Of a stretch of 64,000 nt of DNA, positions 1 through 13,469 are shown in pieces. The position numbers were made by a program, and so were the translations under genes. Origin of the DNA: Sciurus carolinensis (Eukaryota; Chordata; Mammalia; Rodentia; Sciuridae). The DNA lies in NCBI RefSeq assembly GCF_902686445.1, contig NC_062213.1:60640991-60704990 (forward strand). Direction: 5' to 3'. The notes beneath the pieces were generated by a model. That model saw only the letters and a program-made list of their open reading frames with translations. It made no database searches and was not told the origin of the DNA. Position 1 is the first letter of the stretch. Each line of letters opens with the position of its first letter.

Positions 1-167
1 TTTCCTTTTCCTTCATCTGAAATTCTATTCCTTCCAAGAAACCTTTCTAATTATCAATATATAGAATTATTCTACCTATACTCTAAAATCTCCATGTACT
101 CCAAAATATTCAAAGAAAGTCAAAGTTAACTCTGAAACCATGGTTTGTTTTTTGTTTTTTGTTTTTC

Positions 168-410
168 ACTTTTTTTATTTTTTTCATTTTTTTTATTATT
201 TTCAATATTTTGGAGCATGGTACCTGGAATTGAACTCGGGGCACTCGAGCACTGATCCACATCCCCAGCCCTATTTCCTGTATTTAGAGACAGGGTCTCG
301 CTGAGTTTCTTAGTGCCTCACTTTTGTTGCCGCTGGCTTTGAACTTGAGTTCCTCCTGTTTTAGCCTCCTGAGCTGCGGGGATAATAGGTCTGTGCCACC
401 ATGCCCAGCT
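168..410 (-). mobile_element. B1-dID dimeric SINE (minus strand)
   Basis: On the minus strand it begins AGCTGGGCATGGTGGCAC (B1/7SL-derived half with A-box), passes through a B1-type middle and ends in an ID (tRNA-derived) half whose reverse complement reads ACTCGGGGCACTCGAGCACT, followed by an A-rich tail seen here as a T-rich run at 168-215. The order B1 half, A-rich linker, ID half is the known structure of B1-dID SINEs of squirrels and related rodents. It is non-coding and L1-dependent. It abuts the L1 tail starting near 419. Confidence 0.85.
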
Positions 411-418
411 TTTTTACT

Positions 419-1259
419 TTTTAAAATTTTTATTAATTAATTGATTAATTTTTATTATTTTCAGATATACATAACAGTAGAGTGTATTTTGGCATATTAT
501 ACATATATGAAATATAACTTATTCTAATTAGGATCCCATTCTTGCTGTACATGGTTTGGATTTTCACTGGCTATGTATTCATATATGAACATAGGAAAGC
601 TATGTCCAATTCATTCTACTGTCTTTCCTATTCCTATCTCCCCTCCCTTCCCTTCCCTTCGTTCCCCTTTGTCTAATCCAATGAACTTCTATTCTTCCCC
701 TCACCGCCCTCCCTTGTTGTGGGTTAGCATCCACATATCAGAGAGAACATTTGGCTTTTTGGTTTTTAAAATTGGCTTATTTCACTTATCCTGATAGTCC
801 TCATTTTCATCCATTTATCAGCAAAAGTCATGAAATCATTCTTTTTATGACTAATTTTCCATTGTGTATATATACCACATTTTTTTAATTCATTCATCCG
901 TTGAAGACCACCTAAGTTGGTTCCATAGCTTACCTATTGTGAATTGAGCTGCAGTAAACACTGATGTGGCTGTATCACTGTAATGTGTTGATTTTAAGTC
1001 CTTAGGGTGTAGACTGAGGAGTGGGATAACTGGGTCCGATTATGGTTCCATTCTAAGTTTCTGAGGAATCTCCATACTGCTTTCCAGAGTTGTCCCAATT
1101 TGCAGTTCCACCAGCAATGTATGAGTATATCCTTTTCCCTATATCCTTGCCAACACTTATTATTGCTTGTGTTCTTGATAATTGCCATTCTGACTGTAGT
1201 GAGATGGAATTTCAGTGTAGTTTTGCTTTGCATTTATCTAATTGCTAGAGATTAGAAAC
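419..1259 (-). mobile_element. 5'-truncated L1 (ORF2 3' end plus 3' UTR), minus strand
   Basis: The minus strand encodes the C-terminal end of L1 ORF2; residues such as [13 protein letters not shown] and LIHCWWNCK are readable at 994-1233 and match the same region of the L1 copies at 31.98 kb and 37.6 kb in this window. The 3' UTR and A/T-rich tail lie at 419-790. All of the 5' UTR, ORF1 and most of ORF2 are missing, which is the usual outcome of incomplete target-primed reverse transcription. Frames are broken, so it is inactive. No convincing TSD was seen. Confidence 0.85.
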
Positions 1260-1489
1260 ATGTTTTTTAGATCTAAGATGATCCAGGCTTTAGGTGGAAG
1301 GTTACATAACACAGGTGATCCAGTATTAGGATTTTTAAAAAGTAGAAACTATTTTATTTAGAATAAATATTTAGCAATCTAAACACATAAGCATAATTAG
1401 GTTTAACATGTACTTGCTAGAATTTATGTGTAAAAATGTGTTTTTCTAAGGAAGTGACTCTTAAGCATTCACGTCAAACCATGAATGTG

Positions 1490-1795
1490 GTGGTAGTTTG
1501 AATTATGTGCCTGTAAATCTGTATCTTGCCATTCATTTCAGTGTCTTGGCCATGTGACTTTCTTTGCATGATAGAATGTGGGTGGAAGAGATGATTGCCT
1601 ACTAAACTAACTCCTTTGTGGACAGGGAAGTTTCTGTCTGTCCTCTTGGAACTTTTTTTGTCATGAGAAGCGCATTTCCAGGTAGCTGTGGCTCTTTTAG
1701 TTTGTTTATGTCTGAATTGACCTAAACCCTAGAGTCCAGCTTATTCTAGCTGAGGTCAGCCAAGACCATGGCCAACCTTCCAGATTCCTGAATAC
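1490..1795 (+). mobile_element. ancient LTR-like interspersed repeat, family unresolved
   Basis: The stretch with GGCCATGTGACTTTCTTTGC, ATAGAATGTGGGTGGAAG and later CCTAGAGTCCAGC...GCTGAGGTCAGCCAAGACC resembles old mammalian LTR (MLT-type) consensus text. Divergence is high and I cannot fix the family or the edges. A repeat search would decide. Confidence 0.4.
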
Positions 1796-4700
1796 TGTTT
1801 CTCTGTGCTCCTAAGATTTTAATGTTGTCTACCACACAGTTCAAGGCTGACTGATAAATACTATATTTAATGTACCAAACTTATAATGTCCCTGTGAAAT
1901 AAATATTATTGATGTTCAGAGAGATTAACTGAAAAGAATTTGATGATAAATCTTTTTCTCAAAGTTAATGTCTTTACCAGAACCTCTCCATCCCTACCAC
2001 CACAGCTGCCCCACCCCACTACTCTATTTTTTAAGGTGCAAGTAAAAAATCTTTTGTAAATGCAAAAATGACATTGGAAGTAAGGAGCAGTAGAGAAGAA
2101 GCAGCCAACTAATACAGAACCTGTGTGCCAAGCATTTTGTTTCAAAGTTTCTAAATTATATTCATGGCTAAATATTCTCATCAGTGACTTGTCGTTTGAG
2201 AATGTTTCTTTTTTTTTTTCTTTTCTCTTTTCTTTCTTCTTCTTTTTTTCCCTTTCTTTCTTTGCCTTAACAAATGTTGATTGTTGTCTCTTAACGAAAT
2301 AACTAATAAATGCAAATAATGATGCCTATGTAATCCAACTTTTTAAAGAGTAACAGGAAGATGGTGTGTAAAAAGTTGTATCATGCTACACCATAATTAT
2401 CTAGGACTAGAGATTGCTCTTCATTGGAAGAATTCTATCACTTTCCAAAGGAATTTTTTGATTTAAAAATTGTATGTGTTAGTCAATTCTAAGCTATTGT
2501 TACACAGTATTTTAAGAAAGAAGGCACATAATGGGGAGAAAAAAACAACCTTGAAAGAATAATTCAGACTGAGCAGGCTTCTTGAATTTAGAGGGACCTG
2601 GGGGTGCAAAAAGCATATTCACTTGTATGAAGAAATGAACAACAGGAAGTATATAGAGTCAAATCCAAGGTGAGACATATTTCTTGATGTGGAAAAGAAA
2701 AAATGAAGTACAAAGACTTTCTGCCTTCAAGAATATTATATAAAGGAAGTTATGTTCTGAAAAGTAAGGTCAAACTTGTGCCAGGAAGGAAGAAGTAGGT
2801 GTATGTGTTTTGAGACCTGAAGAGTGGCTAATATCCAGATGGCAGACAGCACGGCTGGAGGAGGAATCAGAAGAATTCAAGACACGTTTCCCTGCTTGCC
2901 AAAGCAGTAGTCTATCCAAGTTTATTCAAGATTTAATACTTCAAATTGAGGTGAAACTGTAACTTTAATTATACATTTGGAATATGTGAAAATTAAGATT
3001 GCCTGTAGTTATAAAAAGAACATCTGGAAAGGAACATGTAAGAAAAACGATTACCTCTGCAAATCCCATAAGATGGATTCAATTTCAATTTTAAATTAAT
3101 AGCTTATCTGTTCATAACAATTCAGCTCACAGACCATCTATTAACAAGAAGAAGCCCTGGTCCCACATGTTGAACAAATTGCCTTTACTTTATCAAGCCA
3201 AGTTTCCTATTCCACTTCTGGCTTCTCACAATTTGTTTAAAGTCTGCCCTTGACTTCCTTTGTTAAACTCAGGGATAGGAATAGAATTAGAGGAATTCAA
3301 ACATGAACAAAAATAATTTAAATTCATACAATATACTTACTCTCTTTTCCTGATTTCCTTTTTACTGTTCCATCCACAATTCCCCCTTTTTACTATCTGC
3401 TTTAAAAGCCAACTACTTGTTTCTGACCCTCCATGTTAATTTTAATATTGACAAGTTTATACCTTAAATCCTCATGTAGCTAAGAATTGTTTTCTGAGCT
3501 TTTTTCTTTTTTGCTTTTTAATTTGGTCAAATATCCTTTGCAATTGATCTTCATTTAGTGGCATAAACCTGGCATCGCTATACCACTGTGACCATTGAAG
3601 GGAGAATTACAATATCCTTATACAGAAGTAGCTCTGTCTTGGCATTTATGAATACTTATGACTTACTGATTCATAAGTCTGCATGACTTTGGTTGTTTTC
3701 CATTGGTAATCAACACCATGAGAATACCTACAGAGAGTTTTGACAGACCTCTGGAAATGTATTTTATTCATCATTTAACTTTTATTTATTTATCCATTTT
3801 ATTTACTTAACATGATAAATACCTTTGGGTGATTATAAAAATGACCAATTCCAAATTATTATTGGCATAATCATAGATGAAAAACGCACATTAAAAAATA
3901 AATTTTTCTTTATTCTTGCTTATTTAAAAGTAAGTGCAGGTAAAAGACATGATCACCAATACTGTGTTTATGTATATACATTTACTGAGCTGAATTATTG
4001 GCAAAACATTGTCAATTTTTAAAAATTAAATTTGCACTAATTTCAAGACCTCCCTACCAGGAAAATTTGGTTTGACTTGGTCTGTTCTCATATGTAAGAA
4101 TCATGACTTTTATGACTATTTTATGAACAGTAAAAAGTCAAAGGTCAGTCTAATCTTGAGGTTTAACCAATGGAGATTATATCTCCAAAGACAAAACGTG
4201 TTCAGGATATCTATTCCATTACTATGCCCATTTAATTAAATATGGTATGCTCAAAGGCCATCGTGCCTCCTAAGGATAACTCACCACATTGGTTCCATGT
4301 TCTGAGAAACTATTTCTATCTATTTTGCAAAGTTCTCTATTTTCTTTTTAGTTCATTTGCTATTTCTAGATCTCAATACAAAAAAAACCCTTTTATTTCT
4401 AGACTCCACTCTGATAGAATCACTGTTTAACCACTATAACTTAAGGAATTAAAAAAATGTAGAACTCAACACACACAAACATTTTCTATGTCCTTTCCTA
4501 TTTTTATGGCCAAATTATTCATTTTCTAATTAGAAGAATAAGTTTACAAATGATATCCAACCTATCAACTTTGTATTTATTACATATCAAAGTTGCATCT
4601 AAAAGTTGAATGTTTAAAACCATAAAGAAGCGTCTGCTTCATTTGACTTCCAATTAAATGGTTTTACCACTTTGAATTAAATATGAAAATAAACTTAAGG

Positions 4701-5925
4701 TATGTCAGATGGATTTCTCAGACATAATGGCTTTTTGACTACTATAAAGACCAGATACATCACCTGCCACAGGTGTTTATAGCAAAATGGTAAGAGTTAT
4801 AACAATCACTGGGGAAATATAGCTTTTGATAAGATTAATGTCTAACTACAAAACTGGAGTCAATGGGTTTCACTTCATCGCTCTGTGTAGATAGAAGGTT
4901 TTCAGAGACGTTTCAATTGTTTTTATTAGCCCTAGTTCTTGAGAGTAGAGATTTAATGCATAGGAGGATTTTAACTCTTTTCATATATCAAAGACATATT
5001 CTTTTTACTTTCCAAGGCCAAAACATGACAAAGTGCATCTATGCAGATACCAGCTCTCTCCTTTTCTAGAATTGTTCTGGATGGGATGTGAAAAAATTGA
5101 ATAATTCTAGCTGTGATTTCAAAAAGTTCAGAATTATGAATTCTGGAGAAAATAGAAAACAAGTTGAGTCATAAATAAAAAGTAGGTAACTTGTGTGAGG
5201 CCTCCTATTCTGATCAAGGCATGAAAAGATCAACTATTAGGAAAAGCAGTGGTTACTACCATTGTTGGAGCACTGTGGTCAGCAAAACTTGGTGGAATTG
5301 TTTTAGTTAGAGGAACTTCCAGTGGATATTTTATAATTATAACCCCTCCAATTTATCTTTTTTCAGAAATCATACTCTTAACTGAGCAACATAAACTGTC
5401 ATGTGGTAGCTAAAATGGATCATTTTCATGTGTCCTTTTAAAAGGATTTTATTACCCACTAAAGTGTTTGTCAAATCAAGAAGGTGCCACTAACTTGATA
5501 GGAAGTCAGTCTTTGTAGGTAGCATCCTATAATGATTTCACCCAGAGTGAAGTGTCTACAGTCTTTAAGTGTGAATTAAAGGAAAAATAGTCAGTGGTGT
5601 CCAGGTGCTTGGCCATAGAACCTCTTGTTAGTTACGTTCCACTTACAATGCCCTATATATCTGTCATTAAACATGCTTGCTGGTTCAGGGATTAACTATC
5701 TGACCAATGGATCAGCACAACATAAACATGCACATATTTGAAAATTTGATATGTAATAGTTGTGGCCTTTTGTAGAAAGAAGTAGACTGGGCCATTCAAC
5801 AAATGGTGCTATAAGAAATTGCCTTCATGGTTGAAAAATGAACGGATTCATTTATTTCACACCATAAACAAGAACAATGCTGTTTCCATTAGAGATCCTT
5901 ATGGTGGGGGTGGGAATGGGGTTTA
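1796..5925. other. AT-rich DNA without recognisable genes
   Basis: Only short chance ORFs (under about 70 codons) are present on either strand. No splice-bounded exon with recognisable protein similarity was seen. Apart from the pyrimidine tract at 2208-2262 no repeat family was recognised, though heavily decayed repeats would be missed by eye. Confidence 0.5.
2208..2262. repeat. polypyrimidine (T/C) low-complexity tract
   Basis: A run of almost pure T and C. It is not visibly linked to a SINE or LINE tail, and no function is implied. Confidence 0.85.
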
Positions 5926-5929
5926 AACT

Positions 5930-6320
5930 TGTAGAATAAATGTAGGAGGAATATCTTTTTAAAACCAAGCAAAGAAAGAATTTCTTGAACAAGACAGAAA
6001 AGCCATAACACCCAAAAGAAAACTTGATACATTTAACAATGATAAAATTAGTGTATTTTGTTTAATTTAAAATGTTAATAAAGTTAAATGACAAATCACA
6101 GACAGATTTGTATTCAGAATAAGCAAAAATATCTCAAAAATAATTTAGAAGAACATAAACCATCCAACCCAATAAGGGGAAATGCTCAAAAGACAGAATG
6201 AGAAAATTTGAATAGTTAATAAACTTTTTAAATGTATTGCCTCATTAGTAATGAAAGAAATTAAAATTAAAATAATGGAGGACATTATTAATCCATCATA
6301 TTGATAATATCAATTTTTGA
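5930..6320 (+). mobile_element. ancient L1M-type ORF2 fragment
   Basis: The text around 6,170-6,270 (CCAACCCAATAAGGGGAAATG, GCTCAAAAGACAGAATGAG, then TTAGTAATGAAAGAAATTAAAATTAAAA) follows the L1 ORF2 C-terminal order: 'aacccaattaaaaaatgggcaaaagac' and then 'attagagaaatgcaaattaaaac'. It is far more diverged than the squirrel L1 copies in the window, consistent with an old mammalian L1. The frame is destroyed. Confidence 0.55.
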
Positions 6321-6898
6321 CCAAGATGTAAAAAAGATGAATTCTCATTCTGACATTATTGAGACATACTACAGACCAAGAACTCTGCTAAGTACATAGC
6401 ATTACTGATATAAATTTATATATGTGTAAAGAATGATAAAAATGCATGGGAAGGACACATCATCTTGAAATAGAACTTACCTTTAAGAAAGATGACAGAG
6501 TGAGAGAAGAATGCAATCAGGGAGGATAGATACCAAGAAGTTGTGTCTGTATCTGTGACCTTTCATCTTGAGACACAGGAACAGAGAGATGGAGAGATCC
6601 CATTCAAGAGGATAACCCTTACATTGTGTGTTCTTTAGCTTTTTTACCCTATCCTGTAGCAGTCTCCTCCCAGAGCTCCTGTTCTTAGTATTGCTTAGCA
6701 AATTGAGGAAATGATTATTATTCCACTGAGCATGCAATCAAACAGAAACTGAGAGACACTAATTGATTTGATCAAGGCTAGCAACTGAGAGAGTCAACCA
6801 GAATTGATATGCTACAAGAAATTTTGTGGCAAGGCCTCCTACTTGCTCTATCAGAAGGAATATAGTGGTATAAAGTCTAAATAGGATCTCTGCTGTTT

Positions 6899-7060
6899 AT
6901 GAGCATCATGAACCTATAAGGCCACATAAGTTCTCTTAGGCTTGCTGAGCCTTCATTTGCTCATCTCAAAAAGAGATCTAGTAACACTCCAGCAGAGAGA
7001 TGTCATGATGGTCAAATGTGATATGAAATACAATGTGGTTTATGCAAGGCTACAGACAAA
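6899..7060 (+). mobile_element. MIR-like fragment
   Basis: The core text GAGCCTTCATTTGCTCATCTC resembles the conserved MIR core 'gagcctcagtttcctcatctg'. It is followed by a diverged stretch in MIR order. MIR is an ancient tRNA-derived SINE. Edges are approximate. Confidence 0.5.
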
Positions 7061-7265
7061 TTGTTTTAGAAGAAGAAATGACAATTTCTTCTGATTAGGA
7101 AGTAGCAATCCTAAAGTCACCATTTCTTAGCACAATGTCTTGAACCTAATAAGCATTCAGTAAATACTTGCTGACAGAAAGTTGACCTTGCCATACAGGA
7201 GACTAGAAGTTAACCAGAATTGTCAGCTCTTCATCAAAGTTTCGTACAAATACATTAACCTGTCC

Positions 7266-7706
7266 TGTCATTGGATTGTGGTCTAATTTTGTCCCCACAA
7301 AGATTCCTGTGTTAAATGGTTGTTCCCAAGTGTTAGTGTTACTGGTAGGTGGTGGGACCTAAAAGAGATGGGGCCTAGTAAGAAGTCCTTGGTCAATGGG
7401 GGTGTTGTTCTCGTTAAGATAGTTCTCCTGCAAAGCCTTGAATTCTCATGGAAAAGTTGATATAAAAGGAACAAGCCTAGCCTCCCCCATTCTTTCTCTT
7501 TGTTTCCTGGCTCAAGATATAACTGCTTGCCCAGGCAAGCACTCTCACCATTGGTGTCCACCATATATGTCATTTGCCAGGGACACTGAGCTGATTCACA
7601 CCCCATGCCCCTGGACCTCCAAAACTGTAAGCTAAATTAACCTTTTTTCTTTTTATGTAGCCTCTGTCAGGTATGTTGTTATAGTGACAAAAAGTTGACT
7701 AATATA
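7266..7706 (+). mobile_element. MaLR solo LTR (MST/MLT1 type)
   Basis: It starts TGTCATTGGATTGTGG, with GTCCCCACAAAG, the GGTGGTGGGACCTAAAAGAGATGGGGCCT block, AACTGTAAGCTAAATTAACC and the typical end GTTGACTAATATA. This is the order of a mammalian-apparent LTR retrotransposon (ERVL-MaLR) LTR. No internal region follows, so it is a solo LTR. The ORFs on both strands here (7283-7606, 7438-7635) are chance reading frames inside the LTR. Confidence 0.75.
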
Positions 7707-7737
7707 CCTTGTAAAGTACTAATACACCTTGTAAAGG
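7698..7737 (+). repeat. 20-bp imperfect tandem duplication at the LTR edge
   Basis: ACTAATATACCTTGTAAAGT (7698-7717) is followed directly by ACTAATACACCTTGTAAAGG (7718-7737), 18 of 20 positions identical. It includes the last bases of the LTR. Confidence 0.85.
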
Positions 7738-7739
7738 AG

Positions 7740-10700
7740 TACAGGCTGATTTAGAAAAATAACATTTATCTATTAGTACATAAAACACTTCCATAATACC
7801 TGATATTTTATGCTTTGAATGAATAGTATTTGTGATCTTTTTATATGACAATGATTCTGTACTAATTCCCAAGTGGAGAATGGAAAGATATTTCATTTTT
7901 TGTCCAGGAAGATTGATCAAAGGAGTCATTTTTAATGCAGACAGCTGGCAATAATCTATTATACCTATAAGGAAAGTGAACTATGCAAACATCCCTGTAA
8001 TTCTAAACTCAATGAATAACTTCCCAACTCATCTCCTATATATCTAGCAATCTCGGGAGTACTTCAACATTGCTGGACAAGATGACGGTGTGATGGAGGA
8101 GGAGACAGAAAGGAAAGAACCAGAGTTCTTTAATGGCTGTTATCAAAACACAATATTGTGCAGATTTTATAAAAAACAAAATGAAAGAAAACATTGCTAA
8201 TGCTTTTAGTGGAGTCCCAGAAAGGGTCCAGGCAAGTCACAGGTCCTGAATCTTTATCAGCTTCAGGGTTATCTGCCTCTATCGGTCCTCTGAACAGGGC
8301 CTTTCCTCCGCATGTCTTCCACCTATCAAAATATGTCAAGAAAGGGACAAAATTAGGTACTAATAAATGAGTAGAGAGAAGAGGAGCATCCCTCCCAGTT
8401 CTGTTGGTTCCTATTGACCTGGTAATATTATTAGTTGTCAAGCCTGCCTTAAAAACTGGAGAATTTCAACTCTCCTCTTTAGTGGAAACTATGGAAGAGA
8501 ATACCACCTTCCTGCCAAAGCTCATATTCTTCCACTGTTAAAGAAATTAAAATCCAAATGCCATTTCATTGATGTTTAAAGTCATACCACTTGACAGAAG
8601 TGGCTTCTGTTATCTTTGGAGAAAATTCCATTCCTCCCTGACAATGTATTAGGTATCTGGGAAGATGCTTCAATACTCTGAGGCTAGAAATGTCTGACTG
8701 ACACTGTTAAAGCTCAGTTATGAAAACTGCACCAAAGAGGAGAGATGAACACAATACATGGCATTCAGTTGCCCATTGGGTCACCATTAACAGACCTTCC
8801 TGTGTGCTGCATGGAACCCTGGCAGCTTAAAGAATCACTGCATCCTGGGTTACCATCGTGGAGCCGCAGGATATACATGTTATTAGAGACACATGGTGCA
8901 TTTGGCACAGAGTTAAACAGGCCTCAGAGTGAAGCCCAACTCTTTTGCCTTTCCATCTAGGCCACAAGGAAGAGGGAACTGAGTTCAAATAGGGACAGCT
9001 TCACAAAGAAGGCAACTTAAAAAAAAAAAAAAAACTTAAAACCACACCACAACCATCCTCACACTAACCTGGCCCTGTGGAGCCCTAATTCCAGTAACAC
9101 CCTTGGATTGCATCCACTCTTCCCAAGGCTCTCTCCCAAAACTGAGTGAGCTGAGGAGTGCCTTTTTGCTCAAAAGAGACACTGAAAAACGGCATTCAGC
9201 AATATGACAGAATACTCAACAATATGGTTCTTGCAGGCAGATGAGCCAGTGAACTGCTATGTAGAGCATAGTAGCTCCTCCTGATTCACAGGTCTACATT
9301 GATAGTACATCCATGTCTCAGTTACCAAAATTCACCTTCCCACAACATAACCTAAGCAAAAATTAGCTCTGTATTTAAATGTAGCAGGTGCACCTTATGT
9401 TATACCTGTACATCCATTGTTTCATATTTCAATATTTTCCTTATTTCTAATATTTAATATAGGCAATTCAGTATTTAAAAGACATATGGAGAAAAATGGA
9501 ACTGTCTCAATCAGCAGTGTATCTATCATAGACAACAGTCTAAGCATGGGACTAACCAGTATGAAAGAAATATTTTCCAGATTAAGTTGCAAAATAATTA
9601 GCGACAATTTTTCAGCAAACTCATCTAAGATAACATGTGATATATTACTAAGTAGCTAAAAAACAAGAAAAAATTATCTGTCATATTATCCCTTGCCTCC
9701 AATCTCCAAAGGATGTCAAAACAACTTTACATTGGTCTTTAGTCAATTTATACATGCAATTTTAATCAGATATTGTCAAATCAGGGGGAAAAGATTAAAA
9801 AATCACCTGCCACTTAAAACTGTAATAGCAAATGGTCAAAATGGCATCAATGCAATGGAAAAAAGAAATTGGTAAGAAGAACTACCTTGCAGTTATTATA
9901 CTGCCTAATTAACATTCTCTTTCTGCCATGGTTCCATCCTAACTGTATCAACAGCTCATTTAATTTCTTCAGGAAACAGAGTTAATTAAAAAGTAATTTG
10001 TTCCATAAATATTTATTCATCTTACTTAATATAACTTAAGAATCTTAATTTCCTTTACCTTTTATTTAGATAAATACAAAATAAAACCTTAAAGTGCCAA
10101 AACACTCACATAAAACTGCAGCTAGTTTTCAAAGTCTTATGTTTATACAAAAAAAGAGAAAGGTAGCCAGATCAAGTATTTAAGCAGAGACTAGATAGAT
10201 TGCTCCCTCTTCTGGTAAATTGATATATTTTAAAACAAACAGTGCATTTTAATAAATGTGAGGTATTTGGATTACAATCAGGTTTAATCATACAAAGAAA
10301 TAAGTGTTACTATAAACCGTTTAATATAGATTATGGTTAATTAATAGAGTCCCTAAACTGAACAATTAGAGAATAACTTTTAAAAAGGATCTTTGAGAAC
10401 TCAAGGTAAGCTCTCTTGCCTCTGGTAAGTAGTGAAAAGTTTCTAACCTCGACACACCAGAAACATTTCTCCAAACATGGTTCTTAAAGATAATTAAAAT
10501 TCAGATTGAGAGTTGAGATAACTGGGAAGCACTATATGGGAGGAGAGGATTACCAAAGTAAACATATGCTTTCTAATTCTTTTTTTAAAAGTTCAAAAGA
10601 AGATATTACAAAAACACACTTGTTTCTGAGTTTTTATTTAATTTGCCTCTTCCTCAGCAGGGCAGATGAAGCACAGGATAGTCTGACATGTCACAATTAA

Positions 10701-10940
10701 AGGAAAGAAAACCAGGCACTTTGGAAGAAACAATGAAAATAAACTTTTTATAGTTGTTATTTATTTCTGTCTTGTTTGATTCCTGATTATTACTGAAGGT
10801 CACACCTATGAATGAATTATGTCTAAAGTGAAGTTATAAATCAATTATTTGGAATTTTTTCCCAGAGAATTAAGGCTGTAAAGGATGGTTAGTTTCTTAA
10901 AATTCAAATAAACATATAAAGTAGCAGGTAAAAGAAACGA
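7740..10940. other. non-repetitive-looking AT-rich DNA, no gene recognised
   Basis: Short ORFs only (longest about 100 codons on the minus strand at 8130-8441, no recognisable motif). There is an A-run at about 9019-9034. I saw no mobile element or RNA gene that I could name. The slightly higher-GC part at 8.2-9.1 kb could hold regulatory or exonic sequence but nothing in it proves that. Confidence 0.4.
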
Positions 10941-10945
10941 TCATA

Positions 10946-11180
10946 GCTGGCATGGTGGCACACACATCTAATTCCAGCATCAGGAGGTTGAAGCAGGAGG
11001 ATCACAAGTTCCAGGCCAGCCTCAGCAATTCAGGAAGGTCCTAAGCAATTTAGCAAAACCCCACCACAAAATAAAAAGTAGAAAGGGCTGGGGATGTGGT
11101 TTACTGGGAAATCACCGCTGGCTTCAACCCCCAGGACCAAAAAAAAAAAAAAAAAAGGAAAAGGAAAAAGAAAGAAAAAA
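10946..11180 (+). mobile_element. B1-dID dimeric SINE (plus strand)
   Basis: It starts GCTGGCATGGTGGCACACAC (B1 half), then AGGAGGATCACAAGTTCCAG, an A-rich linker, and the ID half beginning GGGCTGGGGATGTGG, ending in a poly(A)/purine tail at about 11140-11180. Possible TSD: AGAAACGATC before and AGAAGTGATC after, two mismatches. The overlapping minus-strand ORF (11030-11224) is a chance frame. Confidence 0.9.
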
Positions 11181-11189
11181 AGAAGTGAT

Positions 11190-12680
11190 CCCTTCTCTCT
11201 ACTGGTGCAGTCATTTAGGCACATGTCTACACAATAGACTTGGGAAGGGAAATTTCAATAGCCTTAAGGATTTAGTCTGCAAAGAAACCATTTAGTCATC
11301 CAATTAAAAGTGTGCTATGTGTTGCATAATAAGTGAGATGCTGAGAGAATGATAGGAGAAAGCCTATGTCGTTTAGTAGAACAGAAACTGGGGTAAAGGT
11401 GATCAAATGACAGCCCAGTGTCAGGTGAATAAAGAACAGTATATAAAACCCTTTGTCCTTTGTGTTCCCAACCACCCACCCACCCGACCCCCATCCGCTC
11501 TAAAATCACGAGAAAGCTGGCATCTTCTAGAGGACCTTTTTGAAATAGGTTAGAGTTTGGGGTTTGGGGAAAGTTTTTAGTCTCATAACCATGAGAGTTG
11601 GGGAGTGAAGATCTTGGCCAACGGTGAGAGGGATGCTAGATAACAGTGAAATCTCAAACTCTTTTTCTAAGCAAAACGTGTTCATTCTTCCTTCTGGGTA
11701 TGACAATAATTTCTTTATAGTTACAAGGATCCCATCTACACATTAATTAGTCTTTGAAGCCTGGTTCAATAACCTTAGCACTATGTGTGACCTCGTTTCT
11801 TAGAGATAAAACAAAACAAAAGCGATAACAAAAGAAACTAGAAGAAATTGGTGTATGGGTGTTAAAATATGTCTTAAGCTATTACTTTCAAGCATCAGAT
11901 GATATAAAAATGTGAGTAATGAAAACATCCAACTAAACATTTTTGAGCAGATTTTAAAACAGCCCACAAACGGATAGTTCACATTGTGCCTATTCTACCA
12001 ATACGTTTTGTTTCTGATGAAACAGAGAAAGTTGTTGAGATTAAATAAACATTCTGCAAAGAAACACCATTTTAAAGCTAACAAAAATATATTACACGAC
12101 TAGGATTTTAAGAAAAAGCTTGAAAATTGTAAACACAATGACCAGAATATCCCAAAAAAATCTCATTAGTAGAATAAAGTTCTAGTTAACAATTATGGAA
12201 TAGCACAGATAATAACAAATTATAGTGAACTCTATATATACACACTAATAAACTATAATATTATAGTTGTTGGACAGATCACTAATACAAAAAAGGAAGG
12301 AAATGCAAAACCCCTTTTATAATGCTTTGTTCAATATTTGATATTATACAGATTTTTAGCCAATAAAAATTAAACATCATAATTAAACTGTGAAATGGTA
12401 TAACAGAGGTTTTTATGTATTTGTAAAGCTCAGTTTCTTCTAAATTTATAATGATATGCAGATTTCCTTCTAGTGAATAACATTATCATCAGTTTATCAA
12501 TAAATTTAACTTTCTTTAAAACTTTCCTTGCTGACCTACAATTTTCAATTGTTTATTTTGGTAGGCCGCTATATAAGTTTATAAGTATTGGGTTAGTAAA
12601 TGATTTGTTCTCATTTGGAGACTCTTCAAAAGATATGATGTGTGGACCTAAAAATGTCCATTTGAACTTAAGGTAGGAAA
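11190..12680. other. AT-rich DNA, nothing recognised
   Basis: No ORF above about 67 codons, no repeat family and no RNA gene that I can identify. Confidence 0.45.
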
Positions 12681-12684
12681 TAGA

Positions 12685-12908
12685 TTTTTTTTTTTTTTTT
12701 TTTTTTTGGTACCAGAGATTGAACTCTGGGTCACTCGACCACTGAGCCCCTGCCTATTTTGTATTGTATTTAGAGACTGGGTCTCACTGAGTTGCTTAGC
12801 ATCTCGATTTTATTGAAGCTGGTTTTGAACTCTCCATCCTCCAGTTTATCCTCTCGTTTCAGCCTCCTTAGCCACTGGAATTACAGATGTGGGCCTCTGT
12901 GCCCAGCT
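12685..12908 (-). mobile_element. B1-dID dimeric SINE (minus strand)
   Basis: It has a poly(T) run of about 23 at 12685-12707, then GGTACCAGAGATTGAACTC (reverse ID half), GAGACTGGGTCTCACTGAG (linker and B1) and the B1 5' end GTGCCCAGCT at 12908. The poly(T) is still long, which suggests a relatively young insertion. Confidence 0.88.
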
Positions 12909-13469
12909 GAAAATTGATACATTAATTTGAAGTAGAAATGATACATATTAGCCAACTTTTACAGAAATGGTTAACTAAGCTAAAAATCGTGAGAGCAAAG
13001 TTGATTTACTCAACATTTAGTAATATAGTGGAGGTTTCCATTTACTTTGAGAAAGAAGGTAATTCTCATAGCATTTTAAATTTCGAGGGAAGTTTTGTGT
13101 AGGAAAAGTCTTTCACAGAAGTAGTATTGTTGCCGCCTGCAGCAACAATCCTGCAGTAATTTATCAGAGGTGTACTGGAACTGAGCTACTTCTATTATCT
13201 TTATCTGGGCTACTTCCTTGCTTGTTTGCTTGTTCGCTAGTTTATAGAGGAAAAGAGGCTTTGCTTACTTTTAGTTTTAGAGGAAGAGATGCTTTGAAAG
13301 GAAGAAAGACTTTGCTTAGAGGAAGAGAAACTTTGCTTAATTTTGGAGGTACTACTCTTTCAGAGAGGCTATGCTTATCAAAGGTCTACTACTTCTTAAA
13401 GTTCAGCTGCTTCTTCTTAGAGGTGCGTCCTGCATCCTGCATCCTAAAGGTGCATGCTAGAGGTGTGTG

